In this document: positions 9,989 through 22,453 of the stretch, piece by piece
How positions within the stretch are numbered: position 1 is the stretch's first letter
How the letters are laid out: each line of letters opens with the position of its first letter
Assembly: GCF_001043175.1 (NCBI RefSeq)
Contig: NZ_CP011494.1
Location: forward strand, 806,001 to 870,000
Reading direction: 5' to 3'
From: Marinobacter psychrophilus
Lineage (GTDB): Bacteria > Pseudomonadota > Gammaproteobacteria > Pseudomonadales > Oleiphilaceae
Length of the DNA: 64,000 bases
Notes under the pieces: generated by a model
The model's input: only the letters and a program-made list of their open reading frames with translations
The model's database searches: none
Told to the model about the DNA's origin: nothing
Position numbers and translations under genes: made by a program

Positions 9989-12900
9989 ATGACAACTGGC
10001 TTGTACCAACTCGGTGAATTCAAAGATAACTGTGGCTTTGGCCTGATTGCTCACACCAAGGGCGAAGCCAGCCATCAATTGCTACAGACCGCCATTGAGT
10101 CGCTAACGTGTATGACTCACCGCGGCGGTATTGCTGCCGATGGTAAAACCGGCGATGGTTGCGGGCTGTTGTTGCAAAGCCCTGACAGTTTTCTCCGCAA
10201 GGTGGCCCGTGCGCAGTTTGGCAAAGAGCCGGGTGATCTGTTCGCTGTGGGCCAGGTGTTTCTGAGCTCCGAAGAAGGCCCGGCGACGGCCGCGAAGGCG
10301 GTTCTGGAAAGACGTCTGTGTGAGCAGGGGCTGGAGGTGATGGGATGGCGCGATGTGCCGGTCGATACTTCTTGCCTGGGCCCTATGGCGCTGGATTGTA
10401 TGCCACGCATTGAACAAGTGTTTGTATTGCCTGCGGGTAAACCAGAAAGTGAATTTGGCATTAGTTTGTTTGTTGGCCGCCGTTTTGCCGAGCGTGATCT
10501 GGCTGATGACAGTGAATTCTATATTTGCAGTTTGTCGCACCGCACACTGGCCTATAAAGGCTTGATGATGCCTGCAGACCTGGCGAATTTCTATCGCGAT
10601 CTGGACGACCCGGATCTGCAGACTGCCATTTGCGTTTTCCACCAGCGTTTTTCAACCAACACCATGCCGCGCTGGCCGCTGGCGCAGCCATTCCGTTATC
10701 TTGCCCACAACGGCGAGATCAATACCATTGATGGTAACCGGAATTGGGCGATTGCCCGTGCAGCCAAATTTAGCTCGCCGCACCTACCGGACCTGAAAAC
10801 GCTGCAACCGCTGGTTAACCTGACCGGATCCGATTCCTCTAGCATGGACAACATGCTGGAATTGCTGCTGGCCGGGGGTGTCGATCTGTTCCGCGCTGCG
10901 CGGATGATGGTACCGCCGGCATGGCAAAACGTAGACACCATGGACGCAGACCTGCGCGCCTTTTACGAATACAACTCCATGCACATGGAACCTTGGGACG
11001 GCCCTGCCGGCTTGGTATTGACTGACGGTCGCTACGCTTTGTGTATGCTCGATCGCAACGGTCTGCGTCCGGCGCGCTGGGTACATACCACAAACGATTT
11101 TCTCACCGTCGCCTCGGAAATCGGTACCTACGGTTACAAGCCGGATGACGTAGTAGCCAAGGGTCGTGTTGGCCCCGGGCAGATGCTGGCCATTGACACA
11201 GAAACCGGCGAGATTCTTCACACCCGCGATATCGATCAACGTCTGAAAACGGCTCAGCCGTATAAACGTTGGCTGCGGGAAAACGCTCTGCGGGTAGAGT
11301 CGACTCTGCATCAGGACGCCCCGGATTTCGAGCTGCTTGGCTCGGACGAACTTTTGGTTCACCAAAAGATGTTTAACGTGTCATTTGAAGAGCGCGACCA
11401 GGTACTCCGTCCTCTGGGCGAAAACGGTCAGGAGGCAGTAGGTTCCATGGGCGACGATACGCCAATGGCCGTGCTGTCCAGTAAAGTGCGTCACTTGGCC
11501 GATTACTTCCGCCAAAAGTTCGCTCAGGTTACCAATCCTCCCATTGATCCGTTGCGTGAAGCCATCGTGATGTCGCTAGAAACGTGCCTGGGCGCCGAGC
11601 GCAATGTGTTCGAGGAAGGAGCTGAGCATGCCGACCGAGTGATTCTAAATACCCCGGTTCTGTCGCCGGCCAAATTCCAGCGTATGTTGGTGAATGACCG
11701 TCCCGGTTTTGCAGTCGCATCGATTGCGCTGAGCTATACCCCGGAAGAAGGTCTTCAGCAGGCAATCAGGCGGGTGTGCGCTACTGCAGAACAAGCAGTG
11801 CGTGATGGCAAATCGCAAATCCTTCTGCGTGACAGCGGCCTGCAACAGGGCCACCTGCCAGTCAACGCGCTCATGGCCACCGGTGCCGTGCACCATCATC
11901 TTGTCGCTCAGGGCTTACGCTGCGACTCCAACATTGTGGTAGAAACGGGCTGGGCGCGAGATCCTCACCATTTTGCGGTGCTGTTCGGTTTTGGCGCTAC
12001 AGCGGTTTACCCATATCTGGCGTATCAGGTACTTAATGACCTGATTCGTACCGGCGAAATGCTGGTGGACCCTGTCGATGCCAAGAATAACTACCGCAAG
12101 GGTATTAACAAAGGCCTGTTGAAAATTCTATCTAAAATGGGTATTTCCACCATTGCCTCCTATCGCGGAGCCCAGCTGTTTGAGGCCATCGGTCTGGCCG
12201 ATGAAGTGGCTGATCTGTGCTTCAAGGGCGTGCCCTGCCGGATTCAGGGCGCCGATTTCTATGACTTCCAGCACGATCAGGAGCAGCTGGCCAAGCTGGC
12301 GTGGAAGCCGCGCAAGCCACTATCACCGGGCGGCATTCTGAAGTACGTGCACGGTCAGGAATATCACGCCTTCAATCCGGATATTGTGGCCAAGTTGCAA
12401 GATGCCGTCACCAGTGGCGACTATCGCCATTATCAGGAGTACGCCGGGTTGGTTAATCATCGGCCGGTGGCTACCCTGCGGGACCTGCTCGGGTTTCGCG
12501 AAGGCATACAGCCGGTGGACTTAGCCGAAGTTGAGTCGGTAGAGCAGATTTTCACTCGATTTGATTCGGCGGGGATGTCCCTGGGTGCACTGTCGCCAGA
12601 GGCCCATGAGGCCCTGGCGGTGGCCATGAACACTCTGGGTGGACGCTCTAATTCCGGTGAGGGCGGCGAAGACCCGGCTCGCTATGGCAACGAAAAACGT
12701 TCAAAAATAAAGCAGGTAGCCTCAGGTCGTTTTGGCGTTACCGCTGAATATTTGCGCAGCGCCGACGTTATGCAGATTAAGATTGCCCAAGGCGCTAAGC
12801 CGGGTGAGGGTGGACAGCTTCCAGGCGGTAAAGTGAACGCGCTGATTGCTCGTTTGCGTTATTCGGTGCCGGGCGTAACGTTGATTTCGCCGCCACCACA

Positions 12901-14437
12901 CCACGACATTTATTCTATCGAGGATTTGGCGCAGCTGATTTTTGATTTAAAGCAGGTTAATCCGCAAGCGTTAGTGTCGGTGAAGCTGGTGTCTGAGCCT
13001 GGTGTGGGCACTATCGCAGCGGGCGTTGTGAAAGCTTATGCGGATCTGATTACGGTGTCGGGTTACGACGGCGGTACGGCGGCAAGCCCATTGACGTCAA
13101 TCCGCTACGCCGGTTCGCCCTGGGAACTGGGGCTGGCGGAAACTCAGCAGGCGCTGCGAGCCAATGATTTGCGTGGCAGAGTTCGCCTGCAAACCGACGG
13201 TGGCATAAAAACCGGTTTGGATGTGGTAAAGGCCGCCATTCTGGGTGCCGAGAGCTTCGCGTTTGGCACCTCGCCGATGGTAGCGCTGGGTTGTAAATTC
13301 CTGCGAATTTGCCACCTGAACAACTGTGCCACAGGTGTGGCAACCCAGAATGAGCATCTGCGTGGTGAACACTTCAAAGGCACGGTGGAAATGGCTATGA
13401 ACTTCTTCCGGTTTGTAGCGGAAGAAACCCGTGAATGGATGGCACGGTTGGGAGTGCGCTCCTTGCAGGAGCTGGTCGGCCGCACAGACCTTTTGGTGCG
13501 TCTGCCGGGTGATACCGAGCGCCAGCGCAAACTGGACCTGAACCGCTTGTTAAACAACGATCAGATTCCAGCGGATAAACCGCAAACCTGCCAGGTTCCG
13601 CGCAATGAACCCTTTGATAAGGGTACGCTTGCGGAAAAAATGCTCAGCGACGTTCGCAGTGCCATCGATAACAAGAGCGGTGGTGCCTGGAGTTATCGAG
13701 TCACTAATTGTGACCGCTCTATTGGTGCGCGGCTGTCGGGTGAAATAGCCGCTCTGCATGGCAACCAACGTATGGCAGACGCCCCCATTACGCTGGATTT
13801 GACCGGTACGGCTGGTCAGAGCTTTGGTGTGTGGAACGTCGCCGGCCTGAACCTGATATTAGAAGGCGACGCCAACGATTATGTGGGCAAAGGCATGACC
13901 GGCGGCAAGCTGGTGGTTTACCCCCCCCGCGGCAGTGTTTTTGAGGCTCGGGAAACTGCGATTATCGGTAATACCTGTCTGTATGGTGCTACCGGCGGCA
14001 ATTTGTTTGCGGCAGGTACGGCCGGCGAACGCTTTGCCGTGCGCAATTCCGGCGCCCATTCGGTGGTAGAAGGTGCCGGTGACCATTGTTGTGAATATAT
14101 GACGGGCGGCCTGGTGACGGTGTTGGGTCAAACTGGACATAACTTTGGTGCAGGTATGACCGGTGGTTTTGCTTATGTGCTGGACCAAGACAATACCTTT
14201 GTTGATAAATACAACCATGAGCTTGTGGAGATACAGCGAATCTCCAGTGAAAGTATGGAAGCTTATCGCAACCACCTGCGCAGTGTTATTCGTGGACACA
14301 TTGCGGAGACTGCCAGTGAGTGGGGTCAGCAACTGCTGGCGAATTTTGACGATTACATTGGCCGGTTCTGGCTGGTGAAGCCCAAGGCCGCAAACTTGAG
14401 CAGCCTGCTGGCCAATACCCGGGCGCGCCCGGAATAA
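9989..14437 (+). CDS. gltB: Glutamate synthase (NADPH) large subunit
   Basis: Converts glutamine and 2-oxoglutarate to two glutamates with electrons from GltD. I start at the ATG at 9989, behind AGAGAGA, giving 1482 residues and a short propeptide before the amidotransferase nucleophile Cys15 (NCGFGL). Upstream in-frame codons from 9932 are unlikely to be coding. After the class II glutaminase domain come the central domain, the FMN-binding synthase domain with the 3Fe-4S cysteines Cys1102, Cys1108 and Cys1113, and the C-terminal GxGxG beta-helix. A run of eight C lies at 13921-13928. Operon with gltD. Confidence 0.97.
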   Translation: MTTGLYQLGEFKDNCGFGLIAHTKGEASHQLLQTAIESLTCMTHRGGIAADGKTGDGCGLLLQSPDSFLRKVARAQFGKEPGDLFAVGQVFLSSEEGPATAAKAVLERRLCEQGLEVMGWRDVPVDTSCLGPMALDCMPRIEQVFVLPAGKPESEFGISLFVGRRFAERDLADDSEFYICSLSHRTLAYKGLMMPADLANFYRDLDDPDLQTAICVFHQRFSTNTMPRWPLAQPFRYLAHNGEINTIDGNRNWAIARAAKFSSPHLPDLKTLQPLVNLTGSDSSSMDNMLELLLAGGVDLFRAARMMVPPAWQNVDTMDADLRAFYEYNSMHMEPWDGPAGLVLTDGRYALCMLDRNGLRPARWVHTTNDFLTVASEIGTYGYKPDDVVAKGRVGPGQMLAIDTETGEILHTRDIDQRLKTAQPYKRWLRENALRVESTLHQDAPDFELLGSDELLVHQKMFNVSFEERDQVLRPLGENGQEAVGSMGDDTPMAVLSSKVRHLADYFRQKFAQVTNPPIDPLREAIVMSLETCLGAERNVFEEGAEHADRVILNTPVLSPAKFQRMLVNDRPGFAVASIALSYTPEEGLQQAIRRVCATAEQAVRDGKSQILLRDSGLQQGHLPVNALMATGAVHHHLVAQGLRCDSNIVVETGWARDPHHFAVLFGFGATAVYPYLAYQVLNDLIRTGEMLVDPVDAKNNYRKGINKGLLKILSKMGISTIASYRGAQLFEAIGLADEVADLCFKGVPCRIQGADFYDFQHDQEQLAKLAWKPRKPLSPGGILKYVHGQEYHAFNPDIVAKLQDAVTSGDYRHYQEYAGLVNHRPVATLRDLLGFREGIQPVDLAEVESVEQIFTRFDSAGMSLGALSPEAHEALAVAMNTLGGRSNSGEGGEDPARYGNEKRSKIKQVASGRFGVTAEYLRSADVMQIKIAQGAKPGEGGQLPGGKVNALIARLRYSVPGVTLISPPPHHDIYSIEDLAQLIFDLKQVNPQALVSVKLVSEPGVGTIAAGVVKAYADLITVSGYDGGTAASPLTSIRYAGSPWELGLAETQQALRANDLRGRVRLQTDGGIKTGLDVVKAAILGAESFAFGTSPMVALGCKFLRICHLNNCATGVATQNEHLRGEHFKGTVEMAMNFFRFVAEETREWMARLGVRSLQELVGRTDLLVRLPGDTERQRKLDLNRLLNNDQIPADKPQTCQVPRNEPFDKGTLAEKMLSDVRSAIDNKSGGAWSYRVTNCDRSIGARLSGEIAALHGNQRMADAPITLDLTGTAGQSFGVWNVAGLNLILEGDANDYVGKGMTGGKLVVYPPRGSVFEARETAIIGNTCLYGATGGNLFAAGTAGERFAVRNSGAHSVVEGAGDHCCEYMTGGLVTVLGQTGHNFGAGMTGGFAYVLDQDNTFVDKYNHELVEIQRISSESMEAYRNHLRSVIRGHIAETASEWGQQLLANFDDYIGRFWLVKPKAANLSSLLANTRARPE

Positions 14438-14446
14438 AGCCAGCGA

Positions 14447-15940
<1,494 letters not shown>

Positions 15941-15963
15941 AATCGGCGTTGATGTGAATCAGA

Positions 15964-15996
15964 GGGCGGCCTGTCAAAAACAGGTCGCCCTTTTTT
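15964..15996 (+). terminator. Rho-independent terminator after gltD
   Basis: GGGCGGCCTGT (15964-15974) pairs with ACAGGTCGCCC (15980-15990), with one G-U wobble, and six T follow. Confidence 0.9.
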
Positions 15997-16069
15997 ATTG
16001 ATACAAACGGGGTATCATTGCCTGCTGAATGTTATGACCTTTTAATGACTGAGAACGCTGGACATTTTT

Positions 16070-17137
16070 ATGACTGAACTGAAAAACGATCGTTTCCTTC
16101 GCGCCCTGATGGGCCAGCCCGTAGACCGCACGCCGGTATGGATGATGCGCCAGGCCGGTCGCTATCTGCCGGAATATCGCGCTACCCGCGCCAAGGCCGG
16201 TGATTTTCTCAGTTTGTGCAAAAACACGCCGCTAGCCTGTGAAGTAACTCTGCAACCGCTGGAGCGCTTCCCGCTGGACGCAGCCATTCTGTTTTCTGAC
16301 ATTCTGACCATTCCCGACGCGTTGGGTCTGGGTCTGTATTTTGAAACCGGTGAAGGCCCGAAGTTCAAACACACCATCCGTTCGGCCGCTGATGTAGACG
16401 CGCTGCCAAAACTCAACGCTGAGGTCGATCTGGATTACGTGATGAATGCGGTGTCGACGATCCGCAGTGCGCTGAACGGACGGGTGCCGTTGATTGGTTT
16501 CTCTGGCAGCCCCTGGACCTTGGCCACTTATATGGTGGAGGGCGGTTCGTCGAAAGATTTCCGCGAAGCCAAAAAGCTTATGTACGGCCAGCCCGAAGTC
16601 ATGCACAAGTTGCTGGACCACTTGGCGGATGCGGTCACCGATTATCTGAACGGGCAGATTCGCGCCGGCGCCCAAGTGGTGCAAATTTTTGACACTTGGG
16701 GCGGCGTACTCAGCACCTGGGCCTATGAAGAGTTCTCCCTGAAGTACATGCGCAAAATCATCGCTGGCCTGAATCTGGAAAGCGAAGGCCGTAAGGTTCC
16801 GGTGATTGTGTTCACCAAGAACGGCGGCCAGTGGCTTGAATCGATTGCCGATTGCGGTGCGGATGCCGTAGGCCTGGACTGGACGACTGACATTGGCGAC
16901 GCCCGTGCTCGAGTTGGCGATAAGGTCGTGCTGCAGGGCAATATGGACCCAACCATGCTGTACGCGCCGCCCGCGCGTATCCGTGAAGAGGTGGGCGATA
17001 TTTTGCGTCGCTTTGGCCATGGCACGGGCCACATCTTTAATCTGGGCCACGGCATTACGCCGGATGTAGACCCTGCCCACGCCGGCGCGTTCATAGAAGC
17101 GGTGGTAGAGCTGAGCCCGCAGTACCACCAGAACTAA
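16070..17137 (+). CDS. hemE: Uroporphyrinogen decarboxylase
   Basis: Decarboxylates the four acetates of uroporphyrinogen III to give coproporphyrinogen III in heme synthesis. The signature [16 protein letters not shown] is at residues 21-36; the conserved FSDILT segment with the catalytic Asp and the C-terminal [10 protein letters not shown] are intact. The 355-residue length is standard. The stop codon lies inside the first unit of an 18-base tandem duplication. Confidence 0.97.
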   Translation: MTELKNDRFLRALMGQPVDRTPVWMMRQAGRYLPEYRATRAKAGDFLSLCKNTPLACEVTLQPLERFPLDAAILFSDILTIPDALGLGLYFETGEGPKFKHTIRSAADVDALPKLNAEVDLDYVMNAVSTIRSALNGRVPLIGFSGSPWTLATYMVEGGSSKDFREAKKLMYGQPEVMHKLLDHLADAVTDYLNGQIRAGAQVVQIFDTWGGVLSTWAYEEFSLKYMRKIIAGLNLESEGRKVPVIVFTKNGGQWLESIADCGADAVGLDWTTDIGDARARVGDKVVLQGNMDPTMLYAPPARIREEVGDILRRFGHGTGHIFNLGHGITPDVDPAHAGAFIEAVVELSPQYHQN

Positions 17138-17159
17138 GAGCACCACCAGAACTAAGAGC
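17124..17159. repeat. Tandem duplication of 18 bases over the hemE stop codon
   Basis: Two identical copies of ACCACCAGAACTAAGAGC lie head to tail at 17124-17141 and 17142-17159. The first contains the hemE TAA (17135-17137). A decayed third piece (ACCATTAAAACGAACAGC) follows. The array fills most of the short gap before radA. Confidence 0.85.
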
Positions 17160-17191
17160 ACCATTAAAACGAACAGCACCAGAGCTGATTT

Positions 17192-18571
17192 ATGGCCAAA
17201 GTGAAAACCGCGTTTGTCTGCACCGACTGTGGTGCCGACTTCTCCAAGTGGCAGGGCCAGTGTACGGCCTGTAAGGAGTGGAACACTCTCAGCGAGGTTC
17301 GCGGCGTTTCGGCACAGGCCAATAAAAGCGCCCGCGGTTCCCGCTTCGAAGGTTTTGCCGGCAGCCTGTCGGCGGTGCAGAGCCTGAATGATGTCAGTTT
17401 GGCGGAACAGGTTCGCCTGAGCACCGGTATGGCGGAATTCGACAGGGTTCTGGGCGGTGGCCTGGTGGAAGGTTCGGCGGTGTTGATGGGCGGGCACCCC
17501 GGCGCCGGTAAGAGTACTTTGCTGTTACAGGCTGTGTGCAACTTGGCAAGCTCGGTATCGGCGCTTTACGTAACCGGCGAGGAATCTCTGCAACAGGTGG
17601 CTATGCGCGCCAAGCGGCTAGGCCTGCCCACCTCAGATTTGAAAATGCTGTCAGAGACCAGCGTTGAGCGGCTGTTACAGATCGTTGAAGTGGAAAAACC
17701 ACGAATTCTGGTGATTGACAGTATTCAGGTGATGCACGTGGCCGATTCCGAATCGGCGCCCGGCAGCGTGTCACAGGTACGTGAAAGCGCGGCGTTTCTG
17801 ACCCGCTTTGCAAAACAGACCGGCACCATTTTGCTATTGGTGGGACATGTCACGAAAGACGGCAGCCTAGCCGGGCCAAAAGTGCTGGAGCACATGATTG
17901 ATTGCTCCATTTTGCTTGAAGGCTCAAGCGATAGCCGCTATCGCACCTTGCGCGGTATTAAAAACCGCTTTGGTGCGGTGAACGAGCTGGGCGTGTTCGC
18001 CATGCTGGAGCAGGGCCTGAAAGAAGTGAAAAACCCATCCGCTATCTTTCTGAATCGTGGCGAAGAAACTGCGCCCGGCAGTGTGGTGATGGTGGTGTGG
18101 GAAGGCACTCGGCCCATGCTGGTAGAAATTCAGGCGCTGGTGGATACGGCTCAGGGTAGTTATCCCCGGCGAGTGGCCGTGGGGCTAGATCAAAACCGGC
18201 TGGCCATGTTGCTGGCGGTTTTACACCGTCATGGTGGCATGCACGTGGCGGACCAGGATGTGTTTGTGAATGTGGTGGGCGGTGTGAAAGTCGCTGAAAC
18301 CAGTGCCGATCTGGCACTTTTGGCGGCCGTTGTGTCGTCATTCCGCGATCGGGCGCTACCGCAAGATCTGATGATTTTTGGCGAAGTAGGTCTGTCTGGC
18401 GAAATTCGCCCAGTGCCCAACGGCCAAGAGCGGATTAACGAGGCGGCCAAGCATGGCTTTACCCACGCGCTGGTGCCAAAAGGCAACGCCCCGCGTAAAG
18501 CCATTAACGGCATGAAGGTTATTCCGGTGACAAAGCTGAGTGACGCGCTGACGGCTCTTGACGAACTTTAG
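17192..18571 (+). CDS. radA: DNA repair protein RadA
   Basis: RecA-like ATPase that promotes branch migration in recombinational repair. The N-terminal zinc finger has Cys10, Cys13, Cys24 and Cys27. The Walker A motif is GHPGAGKST, the RadA-specific KNRFG motif is present in GIKNRFGAVNELG, and the C-terminus has a Lon-protease-like domain without the catalytic residues. The 459-residue length is usual. Confidence 0.96.
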   Translation: MAKVKTAFVCTDCGADFSKWQGQCTACKEWNTLSEVRGVSAQANKSARGSRFEGFAGSLSAVQSLNDVSLAEQVRLSTGMAEFDRVLGGGLVEGSAVLMGGHPGAGKSTLLLQAVCNLASSVSALYVTGEESLQQVAMRAKRLGLPTSDLKMLSETSVERLLQIVEVEKPRILVIDSIQVMHVADSESAPGSVSQVRESAAFLTRFAKQTGTILLLVGHVTKDGSLAGPKVLEHMIDCSILLEGSSDSRYRTLRGIKNRFGAVNELGVFAMLEQGLKEVKNPSAIFLNRGEETAPGSVVMVVWEGTRPMLVEIQALVDTAQGSYPRRVAVGLDQNRLAMLLAVLHRHGGMHVADQDVFVNVVGGVKVAETSADLALLAAVVSSFRDRALPQDLMIFGEVGLSGEIRPVPNGQERINEAAKHGFTHALVPKGNAPRKAINGMKVIPVTKLSDALTALDEL

Positions 18572-18609
18572 CAAAATCTGCACAAACATAGTGATGAAAG
18601 AACAAGGCC

Positions 18610-18686
18610 AGGGACGGATTTCAAATCCGTCCCTAATGTTCCCAGTCTGGAGACCGGTTGTCGCCTAAGAAGTGGGAGGTTCCTCC
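18610..18686. repeat. REP-like palindromic element after radA
   Basis: AGGGACGGATTT (18610-18621) and AAATCCGTCCCT (18623-18634) are perfect 12-base arms around one base. A second short hairpin, GGAGG-TT-CCTCC (18675-18686), follows about 40 bases later and then a GC-rich tract to about 18718. No T run follows either hairpin. The core GGGACnGATTT resembles the element at 20950-20992, so I read them as members of one dispersed repeat family. Confidence 0.6.
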
Positions 18687-18788
18687 GAATAGGGCGGAGC
18701 ACAGCCGTCACGCCGCCAACTATTGGTACTTTCGGTTTGTCTTGAGCCGGTCTATAGTCAATAGTAAGCCCGCCGTCAGGAGTTCTTT

Positions 18789-19187
18789 GTGACAACCCCC
18801 GCTACCGAGCAACGCCGTTTTCACCGCATTGAGTTTGATGCCGCCTGCGAAGTGCAGTGGCAAGAGCAGATCTGGCAGGCTCAGGTGCTGGATATTTCGC
18901 TGAAAGGCGTGCTTTTGCAACGTCCGCCGCAATGGGTTGTGGCAGTGGATGAGCTTTGTGAGATAACCGTATTTCTGAACGGTACCGAGGCTGGTATTGT
19001 GATGGCGGTGGTGTTGCGCCACGTCGAAGACCAGCATTTGGGGTTTCAGGTGCAGTACATAGATATGGATAGCGCCACGCATTTGCGCAGGCTGGTGGAG
19101 CTGAATCTTGGGGATCCTGCTTTGTTGGAGCGGGAATTAGGGAATCTGCTGACGCCCGTGGGCGTGCAGACTCCCAAAGCTGATTAA
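18789..19187 (+). CDS. mapZ: PilZ-domain c-di-GMP receptor, MapZ type
   Basis: Small 132-residue PilZ protein. The c-di-GMP binding residues are present: RRFHR (residues 9-13) and D35-I-S-L-K-G40. The C-terminal HLRRLVELNLGD followed by LLEREL closely resembles the P. aeruginosa MapZ protein (PA4608), which controls a chemotaxis methyltransferase and also neighbours radA. The partner is inferred by homology only. It converges on ettA; the two stop codons are one base apart. Confidence 0.82.
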   Translation: MTTPATEQRRFHRIEFDAACEVQWQEQIWQAQVLDISLKGVLLQRPPQWVVAVDELCEITVFLNGTEAGIVMAVVLRHVEDQHLGFQVQYIDMDSATHLRRLVELNLGDPALLERELGNLLTPVGVQTPKAD

Positions 19188-19188
19188 A

Positions 19189-20850
19189 TCACGCTAACTT
19201 TTTGTACTTTATGCGTTGTGGCACCATGGCCGAATCGCTTTTGCGTTTCTTATGGTCTTCGTCGTAGTCACTGAAGTTGCCTTCGTAATAAATCACTTCG
19301 CCATCGTCTTCAAACGCCAAAATGTGAGTAGCTACCCGGTCTAGAAACCAGCGATCGTGAGAGATTACCAAAGCCGAACCAGGAAAGTTCAATAGGGCTT
19401 CTTCCAGAGCGCGCAATGTTTCTACGTCTAGATCGTTAGTAGGTTCGTCTAGCAGCAGCACGTTGCCGCCTTCTTTTAACAGGCTGGCCAGGTGCAAGCG
19501 ATTGCGCTCGCCACCGGACAAGTCGCCCACCCGTTTTTGCTGGTCGGCGCCTTTGAAGTTAAAGCGGCCGGCATAGGCTCTTGACGGCGTTTCGTAGTTG
19601 CCTATCTTGATCGTGTCCTGGCCTTCGCTGAGCAGCTCCCAAACGGTTTTGCTGCCGTCCAGATCGCGATTCTGGTCAACATAAGCCAGCTTTACGGTCT
19701 CGCCGATGATAATGCTGCCTGCATCGGGTTGGTCTTTGCCGACAATCATGCGAAATAGGGTCGATTTACCCGCGCCGTTACCGCCGATGATGCCCACGAT
19801 GGCGCCTTGTGGTACCCGTAGAGACACGTCTTCATACAGCAGGTGATCGCCAAAAGCTTTGTTAATGCCGTTGACTTCAATCACCTGGTCACCCAAGCGG
19901 GGCCCGGGTGGAATGTACAATTCGTTGGTCTCGTTGCGCTTCTGGAATTCTTGCGAGCTCATTTCTTCAAAGCGCGCCAGGCGGGCCTTGCTCTTGGACT
20001 GGCGGCCTTTGGCGTTACTGCGCACCCATTCCAGCTCGTGTTTCACGGCTTTTTGATGTGAGGCTTCTTGCTTGGATTCCATTTCCAGGCGATTCTGTTT
20101 GTTTTCCAGCCATTGGCTGTAATTGCCTTCAAACGGAATGCCGTGGCCGCGATCCAGCTCTAGAATCCAGCCGGCAACGTTATCCAGGAAGTAACGGTCG
20201 TGAGTGATGGCCACAACGGTGCCTTCATAGTCGTGCAAAAATCGCTCCAGCCAAGCAACCGATTCGGCATCCAGATGGTTAGTGGGCTCGTCCAGCAGCA
20301 GCATGTCTGGGCCCGACAGTAGCAGGCGGCAAAGTGCAACGCGGCGGCGTTCACCACCGGACAGGTTTTTTACCATCTGGTCCCAGGCCGGCAGGCGAAG
20401 GGCATCGGCAGCGACTTCCATTTTGCGTTCAATGTCGTGGCCGTCGGTGGCCTGAATTACAGCCTCAAGTTTTTCCTGCTTTTTGGCCAAGGCGTCAAAG
20501 TCGGCATCCGGTTCGGCATAAGCGGCGTACACTTGGTCAAGCTCTGCTAACGCGTTGTGAACTTCGGCCACGGCTTCGTCGACAATTTCCTTAACGGTCT
20601 TGCTGTCGTCCAGCTCTGGCTCTTGGGGCAGGTAGCCGACATTGATGCCGGGCTGAGGGCGGGCGTCGCCCGAATAATCCTGATCAATGCCGGCCATGAT
20701 GCGCAGCAGAGTGGATTTACCCGACCCGTTCAAGCCGAGCACGCCAATTTTGGCGCCCGGGAAAAAACTCAGGGAAATGTCCTTGAGTATCTCGCGTTTG
20801 GGCGGAACCACTTTGCCAACGCGGTTCATTGTATATACGTACTGGGCCAT
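19189..20850 (-). CDS. ettA: Energy-dependent translational throttle protein EttA
   Basis: ABC-F ATPase that binds the ribosomal E site and gates entry into elongation according to the ATP/ADP ratio. The 553-residue protein has two ABC domains. The first Walker A is GLNGSGKS (residues 39-46), the second GGNGAGKS, each with LSGGE signatures and LLLDEPTN Walker B. The arm and linker helices, rich in basic residues, lie between the domains. The N-terminus MAQYVYTMNRVGKVVPPKR is nearly that of E. coli EttA. A GGAGGA ribosome site precedes the start. Confidence 0.95.
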   Translation of the reverse strand: MAQYVYTMNRVGKVVPPKREILKDISLSFFPGAKIGVLGLNGSGKSTLLRIMAGIDQDYSGDARPQPGINVGYLPQEPELDDSKTVKEIVDEAVAEVHNALAELDQVYAAYAEPDADFDALAKKQEKLEAVIQATDGHDIERKMEVAADALRLPAWDQMVKNLSGGERRRVALCRLLLSGPDMLLLDEPTNHLDAESVAWLERFLHDYEGTVVAITHDRYFLDNVAGWILELDRGHGIPFEGNYSQWLENKQNRLEMESKQEASHQKAVKHELEWVRSNAKGRQSKSKARLARFEEMSSQEFQKRNETNELYIPPGPRLGDQVIEVNGINKAFGDHLLYEDVSLRVPQGAIVGIIGGNGAGKSTLFRMIVGKDQPDAGSIIIGETVKLAYVDQNRDLDGSKTVWELLSEGQDTIKIGNYETPSRAYAGRFNFKGADQQKRVGDLSGGERNRLHLASLLKEGGNVLLLDEPTNDLDVETLRALEEALLNFPGSALVISHDRWFLDRVATHILAFEDDGEVIYYEGNFSDYDEDHKKRKSDSAMVPQRIKYKKLA

Positions 20851-20949
20851 AAGAGTGGAATCCTCCGGGGTTTCAAATGTGCGGAATTAACCGCAGTAAG
20901 GTAGCGAAATGGCCCAGTTATAGCAATTGAAGTAGATTTCACTGTATCT

Positions 20950-20992
20950 GGGGACAGATTTTAAATCCGTATGCAAGGTCAAATCTGTCCCC
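20950..20992. repeat. REP-like palindromic element upstream of glyA
   Basis: GGGGACAGATTT (20950-20961) and AAATCTGTCCCC (20981-20992) are perfect 12-base arms around a 19-base loop. The loop starts TAAATCCGT, the complement of the variant core seen at 18610-18621. It lies in the 280-base gap between ettA and glyA, which otherwise holds only the presumed glyA promoter (a TATGAT -10-like hexamer at 21077-21082). Confidence 0.6.
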
Positions 20993-21130
20993 GAATTGAA
21001 CAGTACGGAATTATGTGTTGGCCTGCGTCAACAATCGCTGGCGGTTTAAAGGGTGATTTTACCCCCGACAATGAGCTATGATAGCGGGCTAAATTTTACG
21101 GTCAGCCAAGCACACAGAGGCAGCGCATCC

Positions 21131-22384
21131 ATGTTTAATCGTGATATGAAAATCGCCGGTTTTGACGACGAGCTCTGGAACGCCATGCAGGCGGAGAGCC
21201 ATCGCCAGGAAGCTCATATCGAGCTGATTGCGTCGGAAAACTACACCAGCCCGCGGGTGATGGAAGCGCAGGGCAGTGATTTGACCAACAAGTACGCGGA
21301 AGGTTATCCCGGCAAGCGTTACTACGGTGGTTGTGAGTTTGTAGACATTGCCGAGCAGCTGGCTATTGACCGTGCCAAAGAATTGTTCGGAGCGGCCTAC
21401 GCCAACGTGCAGCCGCACTCTGGTTCACAGGCCAACTCGGCGGTGTTTCTAGCTCTGCTGAATGCGGGTGATACGGTATTGGGCATGAGCCTGGCCCACG
21501 GTGGCCACCTGACCCACGGCGCCAGCGTGAATTTTTCCGGCAAAATTTACAACGCTGTTCAATATGGTATCGACACCGATACGGGTCTGATCAATTACGA
21601 CGACGTGGAGGCGTTGGCGGTCGAGCATCAGCCGAAGATGATCATTGCCGGCTTCTCCGCTTATTCGCAGTATCTTGATTTTGCGCGTTTTCGCGAGATC
21701 GCTGATAAGGTAGGTGCTTACCTGTTTGTCGACATGGCGCACGTCGCCGGCTTGGTGGCAGCGGGTGTTTACCCTGACCCAGTCCCTCACGCTCACGTGC
21801 TGACCACCACCACTCATAAAACCCTGCGCGGTCCCCGCGGCGGGCTGATTCTAGCCTGTGACGACGAATCGCTGCACAAGAAGCTGAACTCCGCGGTATT
21901 CCCCGGTGGCCAAGGTGGCCCGTTGATGCACGTGATTGCGGCCAAGGCGATCTGCTTCAAAGAGGCTATGAGCCCCGAGTTCAAGACTTATCAGCAGCAA
22001 GTGGTCAAAAACGCTGCGGCCATGGCCGAAGTGTTCGTTGATCGCGGTTTTGACGTGGTGTCTGGCGGTACTAAAAACCACCTGTTCCTGTTAAGCCTGA
22101 TCAAACAGGACATCACCGGTAAAGACGCCGATGCAGCACTGGGCCGGGCTCATATTACCGTGAACAAAAACGCGGTACCGAACGATCCACGCTCGCCTTT
22201 CGTTACGTCGGGTCTGCGCATTGGTACGCCGGCTGTTACCACTCGTGGTTTTGCCGAAGCAGAATGTCGCGAACTTTCCGGCTGGATTTGTGACATTCTT
22301 GCCGACCTGAACGACGAAGCCGTGATTGACCGTGTGCGCGGGCAGGTTGAAGCCATGTGCGCCCGCTTTCCGGTATACGCGTAA
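21131..22384 (+). CDS. glyA: Serine hydroxymethyltransferase
   Basis: PLP enzyme that interconverts serine and glycine and supplies one-carbon units on tetrahydrofolate. I start at the ATG at 21131 ([16 protein letters not shown]), which gives 417 residues like E. coli GlyA and has AGAGG about 12 bases upstream. The longer in-frame reading from 21053 is rejected. PLP lysine is Lys230 in [21 protein letters not shown] is the substrate-binding N-terminal motif. Confidence 0.96.
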   Translation: MFNRDMKIAGFDDELWNAMQAESHRQEAHIELIASENYTSPRVMEAQGSDLTNKYAEGYPGKRYYGGCEFVDIAEQLAIDRAKELFGAAYANVQPHSGSQANSAVFLALLNAGDTVLGMSLAHGGHLTHGASVNFSGKIYNAVQYGIDTDTGLINYDDVEALAVEHQPKMIIAGFSAYSQYLDFARFREIADKVGAYLFVDMAHVAGLVAAGVYPDPVPHAHVLTTTTHKTLRGPRGGLILACDDESLHKKLNSAVFPGGQGGPLMHVIAAKAICFKEAMSPEFKTYQQQVVKNAAAMAEVFVDRGFDVVSGGTKNHLFLLSLIKQDITGKDADAALGRAHITVNKNAVPNDPRSPFVTSGLRIGTPAVTTRGFAEAECRELSGWICDILADLNDEAVIDRVRGQVEAMCARFPVYA

Positions 22385-22398
22385 GTTGCCAGTTGTTA

Positions 22399-22432
22399 CC
22401 CCAGGCCAGGCCCGTTTGGGCTGGGCCTGGGG
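22399..22432 (+). terminator. Hairpin after glyA
   Basis: A GC-rich hairpin of about 15 base pairs, with one mismatch and one wobble, starts CCCCAGGCC and ends GGCCTGGGG. Only TTCTCTCC follows, so termination may be partial and glyA may read through into nrdR. Confidence 0.6.
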
Positions 22433-22453
22433 TTCTCTCCAGAGTTTCTGATT

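Noticed and set aside
13921..13928. C8 run in gltB as a phase-variation site
   Set aside because: gltB is a metabolic gene and the run encodes Pro-Pro; likely chance.
17124..17160. Tandem repeat as a possible CRISPR remnant
   Set aside because: Units are adjacent with no spacers and overlap the hemE stop; simple slippage is enough.
16232..17497. 421-residue open frame on the minus strand across hemE and radA
   Set aside because: Pure antisense shadow of two well-recognised genes; no family resemblance and no ribosome site.
22399..22432. Hairpin after glyA considered as a riboswitch
   Set aside because: A single GC-rich stem with no aptamer-like core and located between genes; a terminator is simpler.
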